A DNA stretch of 64,000 nucleotides from Terriglobia bacterium (GTDB lineage: Bacteria; Acidobacteriota; Terriglobia; JAIQFV01): the NCBI GenBank assembly GCA_028716525.1, contig JAQUPQ010000006.1, positions 62,001-126,000 of the forward strand, given 5' to 3'. Under the pieces are notes generated by a model, which worked only from the letters and a program-made list of their open reading frames with translations, ran no database searches and was not told where the DNA came from. Both the position numbers and the translations under genes were made by a program. This document shows, in pieces, positions 11,501-19,404 of the stretch. How positions within the stretch are numbered: the stretch's first letter is position 1; the number at the start of each line of letters is the position of its first letter.

Positions 11501-11939
11501 CGGATTCCCATTCAACCCCACCCAGAGTGGGCGCTCCTCGCTGCAGTGCACGGTCTTCACGTTCTACAGTTGTCCGGACCGTCCGAACGTGGCAGGACCT
11601 GCGCCGACACTGGATCCTCGGAGCGCTACCTTTAACGGCTTGAGCAATTACTGGTTCAATCCGGCTGCCTTTTCGGCCGAAGCGATTGGCACGATCGGAA
11701 ACGCCGCCCGCGGCGTACTCCACGGACCGGGTGTCAACCAGTTTGACTTTGCGCTGTTCAAGGACACCAAAATCACCGAAGGAACCAGTGTGGAAATGCG
11801 CTTTGAATTCTTCAACGTCTTCAACCACACGCAATTCGGACAGCCCTCCAACAACTTCAATTCACCGTCGACCTTTGGCCGCATCTTCAGCGCGGCTGAT
11901 CCGCGGTTGATTCAGTTGGGGCTCAAGATTTATTTCTAG
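8538..11939 (+). CDS. TonB-dependent receptor, Oar-like, second copy
   Basis: 1133 residues from ATG 8538. This start was preferred over an in-frame start at 8454 because AACAAGGAGAAAACACA precedes it and a clean signal peptide follows at once (cleavage near AMA-DE, about residue 27). Domains: carboxypeptidase-regulatory domain at about 30-115 (IRGTITDQSGAIIPGAKV), plug at about 125-260 (NPEYGRNSGGILNAVTKSG), large beta-barrel to the C-terminal Phe (LGLKIYF). Same architecture as the receptor at 4384, but the barrels differ clearly in sequence, so it is a paralogue and not a recent duplicate. Substrate unknown; uptake of a large or scarce compound is inferred from the family. It ends at a very strong terminator. 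Confidence 0.93.
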   Translation: MSGQRRFIVLLTLVILFTLAVTSLAMADEITARIRGTITDQSGAIIPGAKVTATNTDTALSRDTTSGSDGTYEFLQLPVGNYKVSSEKSGFRTYTATGIKLVINQILVLNIPMEVGQVSQEVSVQANAAQVETTSIQLGTVVTGSTIVDLPLNGRNWVQLQQLQPGVVGSSDRFGSNFATNGSQSQQNSYMINGTDANDIPLNTPLVVPSPDAIGEFRLVTNTLNPEYGRNSGGILNAVTKSGTNQFHGSAFEFFRDTSLNSRNFFAKSAVIFHQNQFGGTIGGPIKKDHTFFFVSYQGTFNRIPQGVGNANVFTNDERNGIFPKLAASNNTSPFPLKGENGTIYPAGTPYSTIFPTGHIPLSDFNSISAKLMNTFVPPPNSGLRSFLFNPITVGHTNQWIARVDHNISAKDNLFVNWFWQTNPNADTLPFTGSNLPGFGEFATRHIQQYTAGWTHIINDHMLNEARFGYTRFNFLAVQPTNPTLPSSFGFQINPNNTSGAGLPVIAVTGLFTLGFSDNGPQPRIDQTYEATDNFTWTVGKHALKFGFDMRRFQVANPFFFLNGGHFDFGGNGSFSTGVPGADFLLGIPDDFSQGSGDFIDARAQQYYTYAQDQWKIRPNLTITYGVGWQIDTPMNDVAHNGNATVAFRPGQQSTLFPTAPKGYVFSGADVNNAAGSTYYGQFGPRAGFAWSPDWGWLSGGPGKLSIRAGYGIYFNRSEEEMTLQFLASPPFGLASTAIGDVGGSPSFANPFCDISGAGCIPNKFPFSAPAAGSKIDFGFFEPLSISTLDPNFRSPYAENYNLTVERELPSSMIFSLAYVGSVAHKLSVETESNPNINVAACAANPTCVKFRSIQNIVFPNHYKFPGDVFGSVGTITSAGNSNYNSLQARLDKHFSNGMQFLASYTWAHSIDNGSGFENSGFGGGRGPGMDPFNFNRNHGDSSFDARQRFVFSYVYAIPSVRKFSAFSRWPSRLTDGWRITGITTFQTGFPFNPTQSGRSSLQCTVFTFYSCPDRPNVAGPAPTLDPRSATFNGLSNYWFNPAAFSAEAIGTIGNAARGVLHGPGVNQFDFALFKDTKITEGTSVEMRFEFFNVFNHTQFGQPSNNFNSPSTFGRIFSAADPRLIQLGLKIYF

Positions 11940-11961
11940 AGCGTGGAGGTAAGGTCTCTCT

Positions 11962-11997
11962 GCTCCGGTCCCGCAAGGCGGGACCGGAGCTTTTTTT
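11962..11997 (+). terminator. Rho-independent terminator after the second TonB receptor
   Basis: A perfect 13-pair stem GCTCCGGTCCCGC / GCGGGACCGGAGC with a 3-base loop is followed by seven T. Confidence 0.95.
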
Positions 11998-12007
11998 ATG
12001 GCGGTTC

Positions 12008-12539
12008 GGGGGTTTGGTATGTGTAAAAAACGGACGTCTCGGAAATTGTGGGCGTCGTTCAAAAGGGAAAAGAGTCTCCATCCGGCCGTTCGCTTAAAAC
12101 CAGTCCGCCTTGAGCGGACGGGATAATCGAAGTCCGGCCCTGCGCGACGCAAGCTTGCCTCAGTGCAAGCCCGATTTATCGGGCTGAAATAATCGTAGCC
12201 TGAGGCGTAAGCCTCAGGGATCGGCGAGGTAGAGAACAGTTAAGCCCCTTTGAGGGGGCGACAGAGAGCTGTGCACAATTCGTTTTTGGGTTCCCGGATT
12301 GTTCTTCGAGATTACTCCGCAGTTGAGGGGGTTGCAGAATTTCGTTATGTCGCCCCCTCCAGGGGGCTCATATCTGCTTCGGTGGTGCACCCGTACCTGA
12401 GGCTTACGCCTCAGGCTACGGTCATCCCGTCCGCACAAGGCGGACTGCCTTTAAGCAATCGGCTGGGTGCGGAGTCTTGTACCTTTGAACGATGCGCATA
12501 ATTTCTGGAAGTGCTCTATCTTTACGCACACCAACCCCC
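12008..12539. repeat. Diverged large inverted repeat in a convergent intergenic region
   Basis: Two related arms face each other: about 12008-12266 and, in reverse complement, about 12539-12343, around a centre of about 76 bases. Shared blocks in order include GTTCAAA(A/G)G, a GACTCC/GTCTCC block, CAGTCCGCCTTG(A/T)GCGGACGG, CGTAGCCTGAGGCGTAAGCC and a (G)GAGGGGGCGACA block. The left arm carries 66 extra bases (12130-12195) bounded by direct ATAATCG copies (12123-12129 and 12189-12195). The extra piece contains its own small palindromes (CCCGATTTATCGGG). No coding region is inside. Confidence 0.85.
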
Positions 12540-12610
12540 AAAGTGTTTTTCGTATTTCGAAGTTGAATGGAAGAGTGGGAGAAGCGATAAGCCGGGCGGA
12601 TGGATCACGC

Positions 12611-13474
12611 TCACAGTGTTTTTTGCACCAGACGAATCTGAAAAATCTTGGGCCAGAGTTTTCCGGTAACGATCAAGCGGTCTCGAGCAGCGTCGTAGGC
12701 AATCCCGTTCAGTACATCCACCGGCCGTGTTCGGTCCGCAGGCGACAACAGCCCCGTCAGATCAATCCATCCCCGCACTTTCCCATTGGCGGGATCAATT
12801 CGAACCATATAATTGCTCTCGTAGACATTGGCAAGAATCTCGCCCTGGATGTATTCCAGTTCGTTCAGATTCTGAACCGGAGTTCCATCGCTCAAAACGG
12901 AAATGGTTTGCCGTACTTCGAAGCTCTTGGGGTCGAGAAACCGGATTTGATTCGTTCCATCGCTCATGATCAAATTTTGGGCATCATGGGTCAGGCCCCA
13001 GCCTTCCCCCACATAGGAAAACCCTCCAATCTTTTTGAAATCTTCGACTTGATAGATAAAGCCCTTGTGGTTCTGCCAGGTCAGTTGGAAGATCTGGCCT
13101 CCAAAAACCGTAATTCCCTCCCCAAAATACTCGGAGCTCAAATCGATTTTTCTGAGCACGCGCCCCGACCCCAAATCAACCTCGCGTAGGCTGGACTGCC
13201 CATTCAATCCCGTACCTTCAAACAACCTTCCGTCGTAAAATTCCAATCCTTGAGTATACGCCGAGGTATCGTGAGGCCAAGTCGTAATGACCTGGTACGT
13301 GTAATAACGAACGCCGCTACCGGCGGGGATTGGGGGGATAGATTTCTGTCCTAAGGATGTCTCCGGTTGACTCCGCGGGTTACTTCCGCAACACACCAGA
13401 GCTCCCCAAGCACAAACCACCAAAAAGAACCGCAGAGTTGAGAAGTTCGAAAAAACCGATTTTTCGGGTTTCAT
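12611..13474 (-). CDS. Glutaminyl-peptide cyclotransferase (plant/bacterial beta-propeller type)
   Basis: Converts N-terminal glutamine of peptides to pyroglutamate; an exported enzyme. 287 residues: hydrophobic leader at about 12-30 ending in Cys-Cys, so it may be either a cleaved signal or a lipoprotein anchor (the lipobox is imperfect). The family body follows, with the hallmark segments HDTSAYTQGLEF, FEGTGLNGQSSLREVDL, FGEGITVF, LTW, GEGWGLTHD, SDGTNQIRFLDP, LNELEYI and VLNGIAYD in the expected order for the five-bladed propeller. The gene is convergent with the TonB receptor and divergent from fumC. Length is usual for the family. No operon partner. Confidence 0.9.
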   Translation of the reverse strand: MKPEKSVFSNFSTLRFFLVVCAWGALVCCGSNPRSQPETSLGQKSIPPIPAGSGVRYYTYQVITTWPHDTSAYTQGLEFYDGRLFEGTGLNGQSSLREVDLGSGRVLRKIDLSSEYFGEGITVFGGQIFQLTWQNHKGFIYQVEDFKKIGGFSYVGEGWGLTHDAQNLIMSDGTNQIRFLDPKSFEVRQTISVLSDGTPVQNLNELEYIQGEILANVYESNYMVRIDPANGKVRGWIDLTGLLSPADRTRPVDVLNGIAYDAARDRLIVTGKLWPKIFQIRLVQKTL

Positions 13475-13604
13475 TCTCCAAGAACCGCAAGACGGATTTC
13501 GGATTTCGGCGCCCGATTGTTAAAATAGAGGCTCCAGCAAATGACCGCGCGGTCACGCGGCGATGAAGGCATTTCCTGGTAGCCCGTATCCAAAGGAGCC
13601 CGTC

Positions 13605-14987
13605 ATGGATTATCGCATTGAAAAAGACGCCATGGGAGAAATCTCTGTCCCTGCGAACAAATACTGGGGCGCCCAAACCCAGCGCTCCCTTCAGAACTTT
13701 GTGATCGGCGGGCAACGTATGCCGGTGGAATTAATCCGGGCATTTGCCATTCTCAAGAAAGCAGCTGCGCTGATCAACCAGGAGCTCGGAGTTCAGTCCC
13801 AAGAGAAAACCGATGCCATCGCCGCCGTGTGCGATGAAATTCTTTCAGGAAAACTGGACGAACATTTTCCGCTGGTCATTTGGCAAACCGGGTCCGGGAC
13901 CCAGACCAACATGAACGTGAATGAGGTCATCTCCAATCGGGCCATCGAAAAGCTCGGAGGAAAGTTGGGCTCCAAAACGCCCATTCATCCCAATGATGAT
14001 GTCAACAAGTCCCAATCATCCAACGACACGTTTCCCACAGCCATGAACATGGCTGCTTTCACATTGATTTCAACACACACCTTGCCCAAGCTGGAGCAGC
14101 TGCAGAAATCGCTGGCTTCAAAATCGGAGGCTTTCAAAACCATCGTCAAAATCGGGCGAACGCATCTGATGGATGCCACGCCGCTCACCCTGGGCCAGGA
14201 GTTTTCCGGATATGCCTCGCAACTGGCCCACGGCGTCCAAGCCATTCGGAACTCCTTGGATCACCTTTCCGAGCTGGCGCTGGGCGGGACCGCCGTGGGT
14301 ACGGGTTTGAATGCGCCGAAAGGGTTTGCCGAAAAAGTTGCCGGGAAGATCTCCCAGCTGACGGGCCTGCCCTTTAAAACCGCGAGCAACAAATTCGAGT
14401 CGCTGGCAGCGCATGATGCCCTTGTCGAAACTTCCGGAGCCTTGAAGACGGCGGCCGTCAGTCTCATGAAGATTGCCAACGATATCCGCCTGCTGGCCTC
14501 CGGGCCGCGCTGCGGTATCGGCGAGGTCACCATTCCCTCCAATGAACCCGGGTCGTCCATCATGCCGGGAAAAGTGAATCCCACACAGGTGGAGGCCTTA
14601 ACCATGGTGTGTGCGCAAGTGCTCGGCAATGATGTGGCCATCAATATCGGGGGAATGAGCGGGCAGTTTGAATTGAACGTCTTCAAGCCGATGATGATTT
14701 ACAACCTCCTTCTTTCGGCCCGGCTGCTGGGCGATGCCGGCGATTCCTTCGATCGCCACTGCGTTGCTGGAATCGAGCCTAATCTCCAACGTATTCAAAA
14801 TCACCTGGAGAGTTCATTGATGTTGGTGACGGCCCTGACGCCTCACATTGGCTACGACAAAGCAGCGGAAATTGCCAAGAAAGCTCATGCCGAGGGGACC
14901 ACACTCCGTCAAGCCGCGCTGGCCTTGGGATATTTGAGCGCTGAAGAGTTCGATCGCTATGTAGTCCCGGAAAAAATGGTGGGATGA
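13605..14987 (+). CDS. fumC: Fumarate hydratase, class II
   Basis: Reversible hydration of fumarate to L-malate in the TCA cycle; cytoplasmic homotetramer, iron-independent. 460 residues, near the E. coli FumC length. The signature loop [11 protein letters not shown] starts at Gly316, with the catalytic Ser in Ser317/Ser318. The substrate-binding motifs [22 protein letters not shown] and the [19 protein letters not shown] block, which carries the general-acid/base His, are intact. ATG 13605 was chosen over an in-frame ATG at 13563 because CAAAGGAG sits just before it and the protein then begins at the normal family N-terminus. Single gene with a promoter presumably in the short divergent gap before it. 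Confidence 0.96.
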   Translation: MDYRIEKDAMGEISVPANKYWGAQTQRSLQNFVIGGQRMPVELIRAFAILKKAAALINQELGVQSQEKTDAIAAVCDEILSGKLDEHFPLVIWQTGSGTQTNMNVNEVISNRAIEKLGGKLGSKTPIHPNDDVNKSQSSNDTFPTAMNMAAFTLISTHTLPKLEQLQKSLASKSEAFKTIVKIGRTHLMDATPLTLGQEFSGYASQLAHGVQAIRNSLDHLSELALGGTAVGTGLNAPKGFAEKVAGKISQLTGLPFKTASNKFESLAAHDALVETSGALKTAAVSLMKIANDIRLLASGPRCGIGEVTIPSNEPGSSIMPGKVNPTQVEALTMVCAQVLGNDVAINIGGMSGQFELNVFKPMMIYNLLLSARLLGDAGDSFDRHCVAGIEPNLQRIQNHLESSLMLVTALTPHIGYDKAAEIAKKAHAEGTTLRQAALALGYLSAEEFDRYVVPEKMVG

Positions 14988-15092
14988 AGCAACACTTTGA
15001 AATTGAAGACCGCCGGGAGCAAAGGCCGCTGCCTGCGTCCCCTGCGGGGACTTGGCATCGCTACCAAGCTTGCCGTGAAAATGGTGGGATGA
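14973..15092 (+). repeat. 15-bp direct repeat spanning the fumC stop codon
   Basis: AAAATGGTGGGATGA occurs at 14973-14987 (the last codons and stop of fumC) and again at 15078-15092, 105 bases apart. The intervening bases are GC-rich and non-coding. Confidence 0.7.
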
Positions 15093-15116
15093 TGAGATTC
15101 GGAAAATTCAATGTCT

Positions 15117-15137
15117 CGCCGAACAAAGCGTTCGGCG
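15117..15137. terminator. Small hairpin between convergent fumC and the macro-domain gene
   Basis: Stem CGCCGAAC / GTTCGGCG around a 5-base loop. There is no T-tract on either strand, so terminator activity is only suggested by its convergent position. Confidence 0.4.
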
Positions 15138-15178
15138 GAACGACCCAAGCCGGAACCTGTCACCCAATTTCGTGTGCC

Positions 15179-15724
15179 TCAACGAATCGAGCTTGCGGCG
15201 TTCTGAAAAACCTCAAAAGACCCTTCATCAAACAACACGAAAATAACTTTTTCAACGCATGAGCGGGGGTGATCCTGGCTGTACCGGCGGGCCGCCTGAA
15301 TCATCACCTGGGCGCACTCATCGGTTGGAAAACCTGCCACGCCGGTCCCCAGAGCCGGAAACGCAACCGCATGAAGCTTGAGTTCATCCGCCACGCGTAG
15401 ACAGGATTGCGTGGCGGCCGCGATAATCTCCCCGCTAGTCAATGATCCCCCGCGTTTGGGGACATGCGCGTCTTCGTCTCGATAGCCCATCGCCGCGGCG
15501 TGGATCACGTACGTGTTGGGCAGCCGCCCCGCCGTTGTGGCCACCGCCTCTCCCAGCCGGATCGGCGCCTTGGCGCGCCCCTCGCGGTCAATGACATCGC
15601 CTCCCTTGCGGCGAATGGCGCCGGCTACTCCCGCCCCTAAAATCAAATCGGTGTTGGCAGCGTTGACGATGGCCTCCACGTCCGGCTGCTCGGTGATATC
15701 GCCCCGGCGGATCAATATCTCCAT
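15179..15724 (-). CDS. Macro-domain protein (ADP-ribose / O-acetyl-ADP-ribose binding or hydrolase)
   Basis: 181 residues forming a single macro domain. Residues of the ADP-ribose pocket are visible: GDIT near the start, then NAANTDLILGAGVAGAI (Asn pair plus the Gly-rich phosphate loop), VIHAAAMG, and PALGTGVAGFP near 125. The family removes or binds ADP-ribose on proteins or small molecules. This clade (bacterial MacroD/YmdB-like) often acts on O-acetyl-ADP-ribose, but the exact substrate is an inference. The start at 15724 follows GAAGAGGAG at a good distance. It is divergent from lnt and shares no operon with other genes. No DarT-like toxin is next to it, so an antitoxin role is not supported here. 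Confidence 0.92.
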   Translation of the reverse strand: MEILIRRGDITEQPDVEAIVNAANTDLILGAGVAGAIRRKGGDVIDREGRAKAPIRLGEAVATTAGRLPNTYVIHAAAMGYRDEDAHVPKRGGSLTSGEIIAAATQSCLRVADELKLHAVAFPALGTGVAGFPTDECAQVMIQAARRYSQDHPRSCVEKVIFVLFDEGSFEVFQNAASSIR

Positions 15725-15898
15725 GATCTCTGCTCCTCTTCTCCACGCACCTTCCCGACCTTTCCGAATCGCGCGTTCAATTGTGCTACAATCGATTTCG
15801 GCCGAGAAGATTCGATCGAGATCTCAGGTGATTTAAGCTCCAGATCCAATTCACTCTGCACGGAAACTCCGATTTCATTTCCGAGCTCCCACGCACCG

Positions 15899-17503
15899 AT
15901 GGCCGAACTTCAGAGCATTTTTCAAGATCGCAACCCACGCCAACGCCTGGCACTCTCCGTACTTTCCGGGATTCTCCTGGCCTTGGTCTTCCCCAAATTC
16001 AATCTCAACTGGCTGTGCTGGTTCGCCCTATTGCCGCTTTTCTTTGTACTGTTGCAGCCCATCTCTTTGAAGAGCGCTCTCGGGTACACCACTCTTTCCG
16101 GAGTTGTATTTTACGCCATCCTGCTTTATTGGGTGATGCAGGTCATTCATCAATACGGTGAACAATCCTGGCCCATTGCCGCCTTGGTGTGGCTTGTTTT
16201 AGTGGCTTACAACGCCCTCTTCTTCGCGGTATTCGGATTTCTGGCTAGAAAACTATTAATTCAAAATTATTTTCTTGGATCGATGCTTCGCCCCTCAGTC
16301 ATCCAAATTTCAGTATTGAATTCCCTTGTCGTAGCAGCCTTGTGGGTGGCTGTGGAGTTCGCGCGAACCTATTTCCTGACAGGCTTTCCCTGGTGTTTGC
16401 TCGGCTACGGACTGGTGAAGCAGCTTGGAATCATGCAAGTCGCCACCGTGACGGGAATCTACGGCATTTCCTTTCTGATCTGCCTGGTCAACCTGTTATT
16501 GGCCCACGCTCTCTACCAGAAAAAACAGCCCCTCTTTTTTGGCGCTGCAATCTTGTTGGGGTTAGTGCTGACCGGTGATTTCGGATTTCACGCCTGGCTG
16601 GTTCAACACCCCTTTGAATATGTTCCGGAAACCACGCAACTGCCCGCATCAGTTCATCGGGTTGCCATTCTCCAACTCAACATTCCGCAGGATACGGACT
16701 GGGGTCCGACCACTCTGGATGCCTGGGTTTCGAAACTCGATGAAATGATCCAACACTCCCAGGCTGAATTGATCGTGATGCCTGAAAATCCCGCCCCGTT
16801 TTATCTACCGGATGATCCTCGTTTTACCCGGGAGTTGCGCTTTGCGACCCAGCAGGCCGGCGCCACGGTCGTGGCCGGCGTCATCATGGGGCACAAGACT
16901 CAAAGCGGCAACGCCGGGGTTTTCAATTCCGCGGCGACCTTGGATCCTTCGGGCCGTCTCACCTCCGAATATGACAAACGCCATCTGGTTCCATTCGGAG
17001 AGTATATTCCCTGGCGGAACGTAGTGTCCTGGGCCGGCAAGTTGACCCAGGAAGTGAGCGACTTCAGCCCGGGAGAAAACTATACCCTCAGCCTCATCAA
17101 TCAAAATCGGGCCGCCGTTATGATTTGTTACGAGGCTATTTTCCCGCATTTGGTCCGGCAATTCACGCGGCGAGGCGCCGAGGTTCTCATCAATATTACC
17201 AACGACGGCTGGTACGGATTCTCGGCAGCTCCCTATCAGCATTTTGAGATGGCCCGAGTCCGGGCCATCGAAAACCGGCGTTATCTTATCCGGGCCGCCA
17301 ATACCGGCATTAGCGCCATTGTCGATCCTTATGGCCGGGTGCTTGATCAAACAGCGCTGGGACAACAATCTATTCTGCGGGGAGTCTATGAATACCGTAC
17401 CGATATGACTATCTACGCCCGTTTTGGGGATGTGTTTGCCTGGATTTGCGTGCTGCTCTCCATCGTGTTCCTCGCCTGGGGTTTCGCCAAAAGAATCCGT
17501 TGA
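15899..17503 (+). CDS. lnt: Apolipoprotein N-acyltransferase
   Basis: Adds the third acyl chain to the N-terminal cysteine of lipoproteins at the periplasmic face of the inner membrane. 534 residues: several TM helices at about 15-240, then a nitrilase-type catalytic domain, then a last TM helix at about 505-525. The Glu-Lys-Cys triad is visible at Glu296 (VMPENPAPFY), Lys360 (YDKRHLVPFGEY) and Cys410 (MICYEAIFP). The NITNDGWYG block and the AxNTGIS segment are also typical. No strong ribosome site precedes the ATG, but the N-terminus fits the family. Presence of Lnt agrees with a diderm cell; the lipoprotein at 41365 would be a substrate. Confidence 0.96.
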   Translation: MAELQSIFQDRNPRQRLALSVLSGILLALVFPKFNLNWLCWFALLPLFFVLLQPISLKSALGYTTLSGVVFYAILLYWVMQVIHQYGEQSWPIAALVWLVLVAYNALFFAVFGFLARKLLIQNYFLGSMLRPSVIQISVLNSLVVAALWVAVEFARTYFLTGFPWCLLGYGLVKQLGIMQVATVTGIYGISFLICLVNLLLAHALYQKKQPLFFGAAILLGLVLTGDFGFHAWLVQHPFEYVPETTQLPASVHRVAILQLNIPQDTDWGPTTLDAWVSKLDEMIQHSQAELIVMPENPAPFYLPDDPRFTRELRFATQQAGATVVAGVIMGHKTQSGNAGVFNSAATLDPSGRLTSEYDKRHLVPFGEYIPWRNVVSWAGKLTQEVSDFSPGENYTLSLINQNRAAVMICYEAIFPHLVRQFTRRGAEVLINITNDGWYGFSAAPYQHFEMARVRAIENRRYLIRAANTGISAIVDPYGRVLDQTALGQQSILRGVYEYRTDMTIYARFGDVFAWICVLLSIVFLAWGFAKRIR

Positions 17504-17523
17504 CGTTTGTCGAATTCGAACAC

Positions 17524-17597
17524 AAAAAAATTCGGGAGCTGTTTCAGACCCGTGATCGGTCTTGTCTGATCACACCTGCGGGCTGAATCAACTCCCG
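17524..17597 (-). terminator. Rho-independent terminator on the minus strand
   Basis: Read on the minus strand, the outer arms CGGGAGTTGATTCAG / CTGAAACAGCTCCCG (two mismatches) enclose an inner stem GTGATC / GATCAC and are followed by AATTTTTTTG. It lies about 170 bases beyond the stop of the 17766 gene and could also shield lnt, whose own stop is about 20 bases away. Confidence 0.75.
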
Positions 17598-17765
17598 TTC
17601 GAAGCACTTTCTCAAGTACAAACGCCGTGGAGAGGCGAGCTAACGCTCCCCACTTTCACCACACGACGAGACCTGAACCATTAGACACCGCCGGCGAAAA
17701 AAAAGGCGGCTTTCTTTAAAGGGATTTTCTGAAGGAGCATCGCTCCCCGGATAAATCGTAGAGGT

Positions 17766-18767
17766 TCATGCCACCGTCACGACAGGTTTTTCCGTAGGGG
17801 AGGTGAACCAGGGTTTCCCCGTCCCAAACTTTGTGGCTAACGAAATGCCGAGCGCAAAAATGAAGACGATGTAGGGAACGAAAAGCTGCACCATCGGAAT
17901 AAACGACAGAAGAGACCACAGGATTAATCCCAGCAGTGCATAAATGGCCATGGGGACAGGGCGCTTCAAAATGTGCCGCACCAACCATCGTCCCAGGGTC
18001 AGATAAAACGCGACTGCGCCGAAGCCCCACATGGCGATCAATGAAACCAGAAGCAGGAAAATCAGCGGAATTCCGATGATAAATTTGATGAGAATGGAAA
18101 AGAGCGCCAGCAAGCCCACAAAGACAATCAAAGCCACAAATCCGATCAACAGGATGCGGGCAAAATCCCTTTCAAACCGATCCATGGCGAGCGTCGCCTG
18201 AACCGGGACAAACAGAATCACCAGCAGGGCGATAATGAACCAGCCCAGCAGCCGGGCCACACGCCACAGCATCACGCCGCGGTCCGTCGCCAGACTCCAA
18301 AACGGGCGTCTTCCTGTCTGGAAGGCTTGACGATATACCTCCGAAAAGTAGGTGGTAGCCAGCGTCCTTCCTAAGATTCGGGCATCCGGCGAAGCATAAA
18401 GTTTGCCTCCGAGAACGGTCACGTCGCCCCCGATGGAGGCTTTGGGTCCCAACCACACATCCCCACCGAATGCTGCCACATCGCCATCCACGGTCCCATC
18501 CACGCACACCGAACCCCCCATCGCCGCCGCAGATTGTTTGGCATGGCCTTCAATAAATATCGAGTGACTGATCGTCACCAGGTCGCTCGCAGCCGTCTCG
18601 TTGGCAGCGATCTGTTGATCGCCGGATTGATATACAGGTTTAGACACGGAAGCCTTTTGAGAGTCGGCCTCCCGATTCTGGGCGGGAGTGGCAGAAATCC
18701 AGGCCCCCAGGCATGCCGCCATAGCCAGGCAATGAATCGCTCGGTGAAATGTGATTTTCGAAAGCAA
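17766..18767 (-). CDS. Membrane protein with exported polymer-forming (bactofilin-like) segment
   Basis: About 333 residues. A signal peptide is followed by a short beta-repeat region where hydrophobic and Gly residues recur every 5-6 positions (GSVCVDGTVDGDVAAFGGDVWLG and on), as in bactofilin/polymer-forming domains. The second half has four or five hydrophobic helices. The start is uncertain: the TTG at 18767 lies eight bases past the stop of the upstream anti-sigma gene and gives a good signal peptide, while an ATG at 18722 is an alternative and the longest in-frame ORF (18869) would overlap the anti-sigma gene. It is third in the sigma / anti-sigma operon, so is likely co-translated. Function unknown; a surface or envelope-stress role is inferred from context. 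Confidence 0.8.
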   Translation of the reverse strand: MLSKITFHRAIHCLAMAACLGAWISATPAQNREADSQKASVSKPVYQSGDQQIAANETAASDLVTISHSIFIEGHAKQSAAAMGGSVCVDGTVDGDVAAFGGDVWLGPKASIGGDVTVLGGKLYASPDARILGRTLATTYFSEVYRQAFQTGRRPFWSLATDRGVMLWRVARLLGWFIIALLVILFVPVQATLAMDRFERDFARILLIGFVALIVFVGLLALFSILIKFIIGIPLIFLLLVSLIAMWGFGAVAFYLTLGRWLVRHILKRPVPMAIYALLGLILWSLLSFIPMVQLFVPYIVFIFALGISLATKFGTGKPWFTSPTEKPVVTVA

Positions 18768-18774
18768 GTCGAAC

Positions 18775-19356
18775 TCAGGAAATGTGACGATTGGGATGTC
18801 TTGGCATCCGTTCTTGCGATTGCTGGACCAGACTCCGCTCGTAGCGTGTGAGCAGCTTGACCAGCACAAAACCGGCGATCAACGTGGCCGACAGCAAAAT
18901 CGGAAGCACCCGGGCTCCGCTGGAAACCAGCAAACGGCTTCCCGAAGCCGTAACGACATCCATTGTACTCAACAACGCCAACATGGATCTCAAGGGAAGC
19001 TGCAACCAGCCGAACACGGAATCGAAAAAGGAACGTTGAATTCCGCCTCCGAATAAAATCAGAATCAAGAGGGCCAGACCATAACCTGCGGACATCAAGG
19101 AATACTTGCGCTCCTCTGCCGGAACAATCTGCGAATACAACTCCTGGCGCACGCGGTACATGATGTGGGGCACAAAATGCCTGGGCGGCTCGATCGCCGG
19201 GATGGACTCCAGGGAATTCACCAGGCCCACCTCGCGTGTGTGCCGCGACATACAGGCGGAGCAATATTGCAAGTGGATGTCGATCTGCCGCAGTTGACCT
19301 TCCGGAAGGTCGCGTTCGTAATAACCTGAAAAATTAATCTCGTTGCATTGAAGCAT
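18775..19356 (-). CDS. Anti-sigma factor with zinc-binding N-terminus
   Basis: 193 residues. The N-terminal 45 residues hold the zinc-finger pattern of ZAS anti-sigma factors (a Cys at position 4, then HLQYCSAC, i.e. H-x3-C-x2-C). Next comes a cytoplasmic linker, then hydrophobic helices at about 85-105 and 145-165. Proteins of this type hold an ECF sigma factor inactive at the inner membrane until a signal arrives. It lies 48 bases downstream of the ECF sigma gene, the usual arrangement. The polymer-forming membrane protein follows immediately. The sensed signal is unknown. Confidence 0.88.
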   Translation of the reverse strand: MLQCNEINFSGYYERDLPEGQLRQIDIHLQYCSACMSRHTREVGLVNSLESIPAIEPPRHFVPHIMYRVRQELYSQIVPAEERKYSLMSAGYGLALLILILFGGGIQRSFFDSVFGWLQLPLRSMLALLSTMDVVTASGSRLLVSSGARVLPILLSATLIAGFVLVKLLTRYERSLVQQSQERMPRHPNRHIS

Positions 19357-19404
19357 GGCCGTTGAATATCGCTATCTCATTCCCGACGCGTGCCCTCATT
19401 GTGC

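Noticed and set aside
15179-15724. Macro domain as the antitoxin DarG
   Set aside because: There is no DarT-like ADP-ribosyltransferase next to it and no DarG C-terminal domain.
18768-18869. Long start of the 17766 gene
   Set aside because: It would overlap the anti-sigma gene by about 95 bases and hide the signal peptide.
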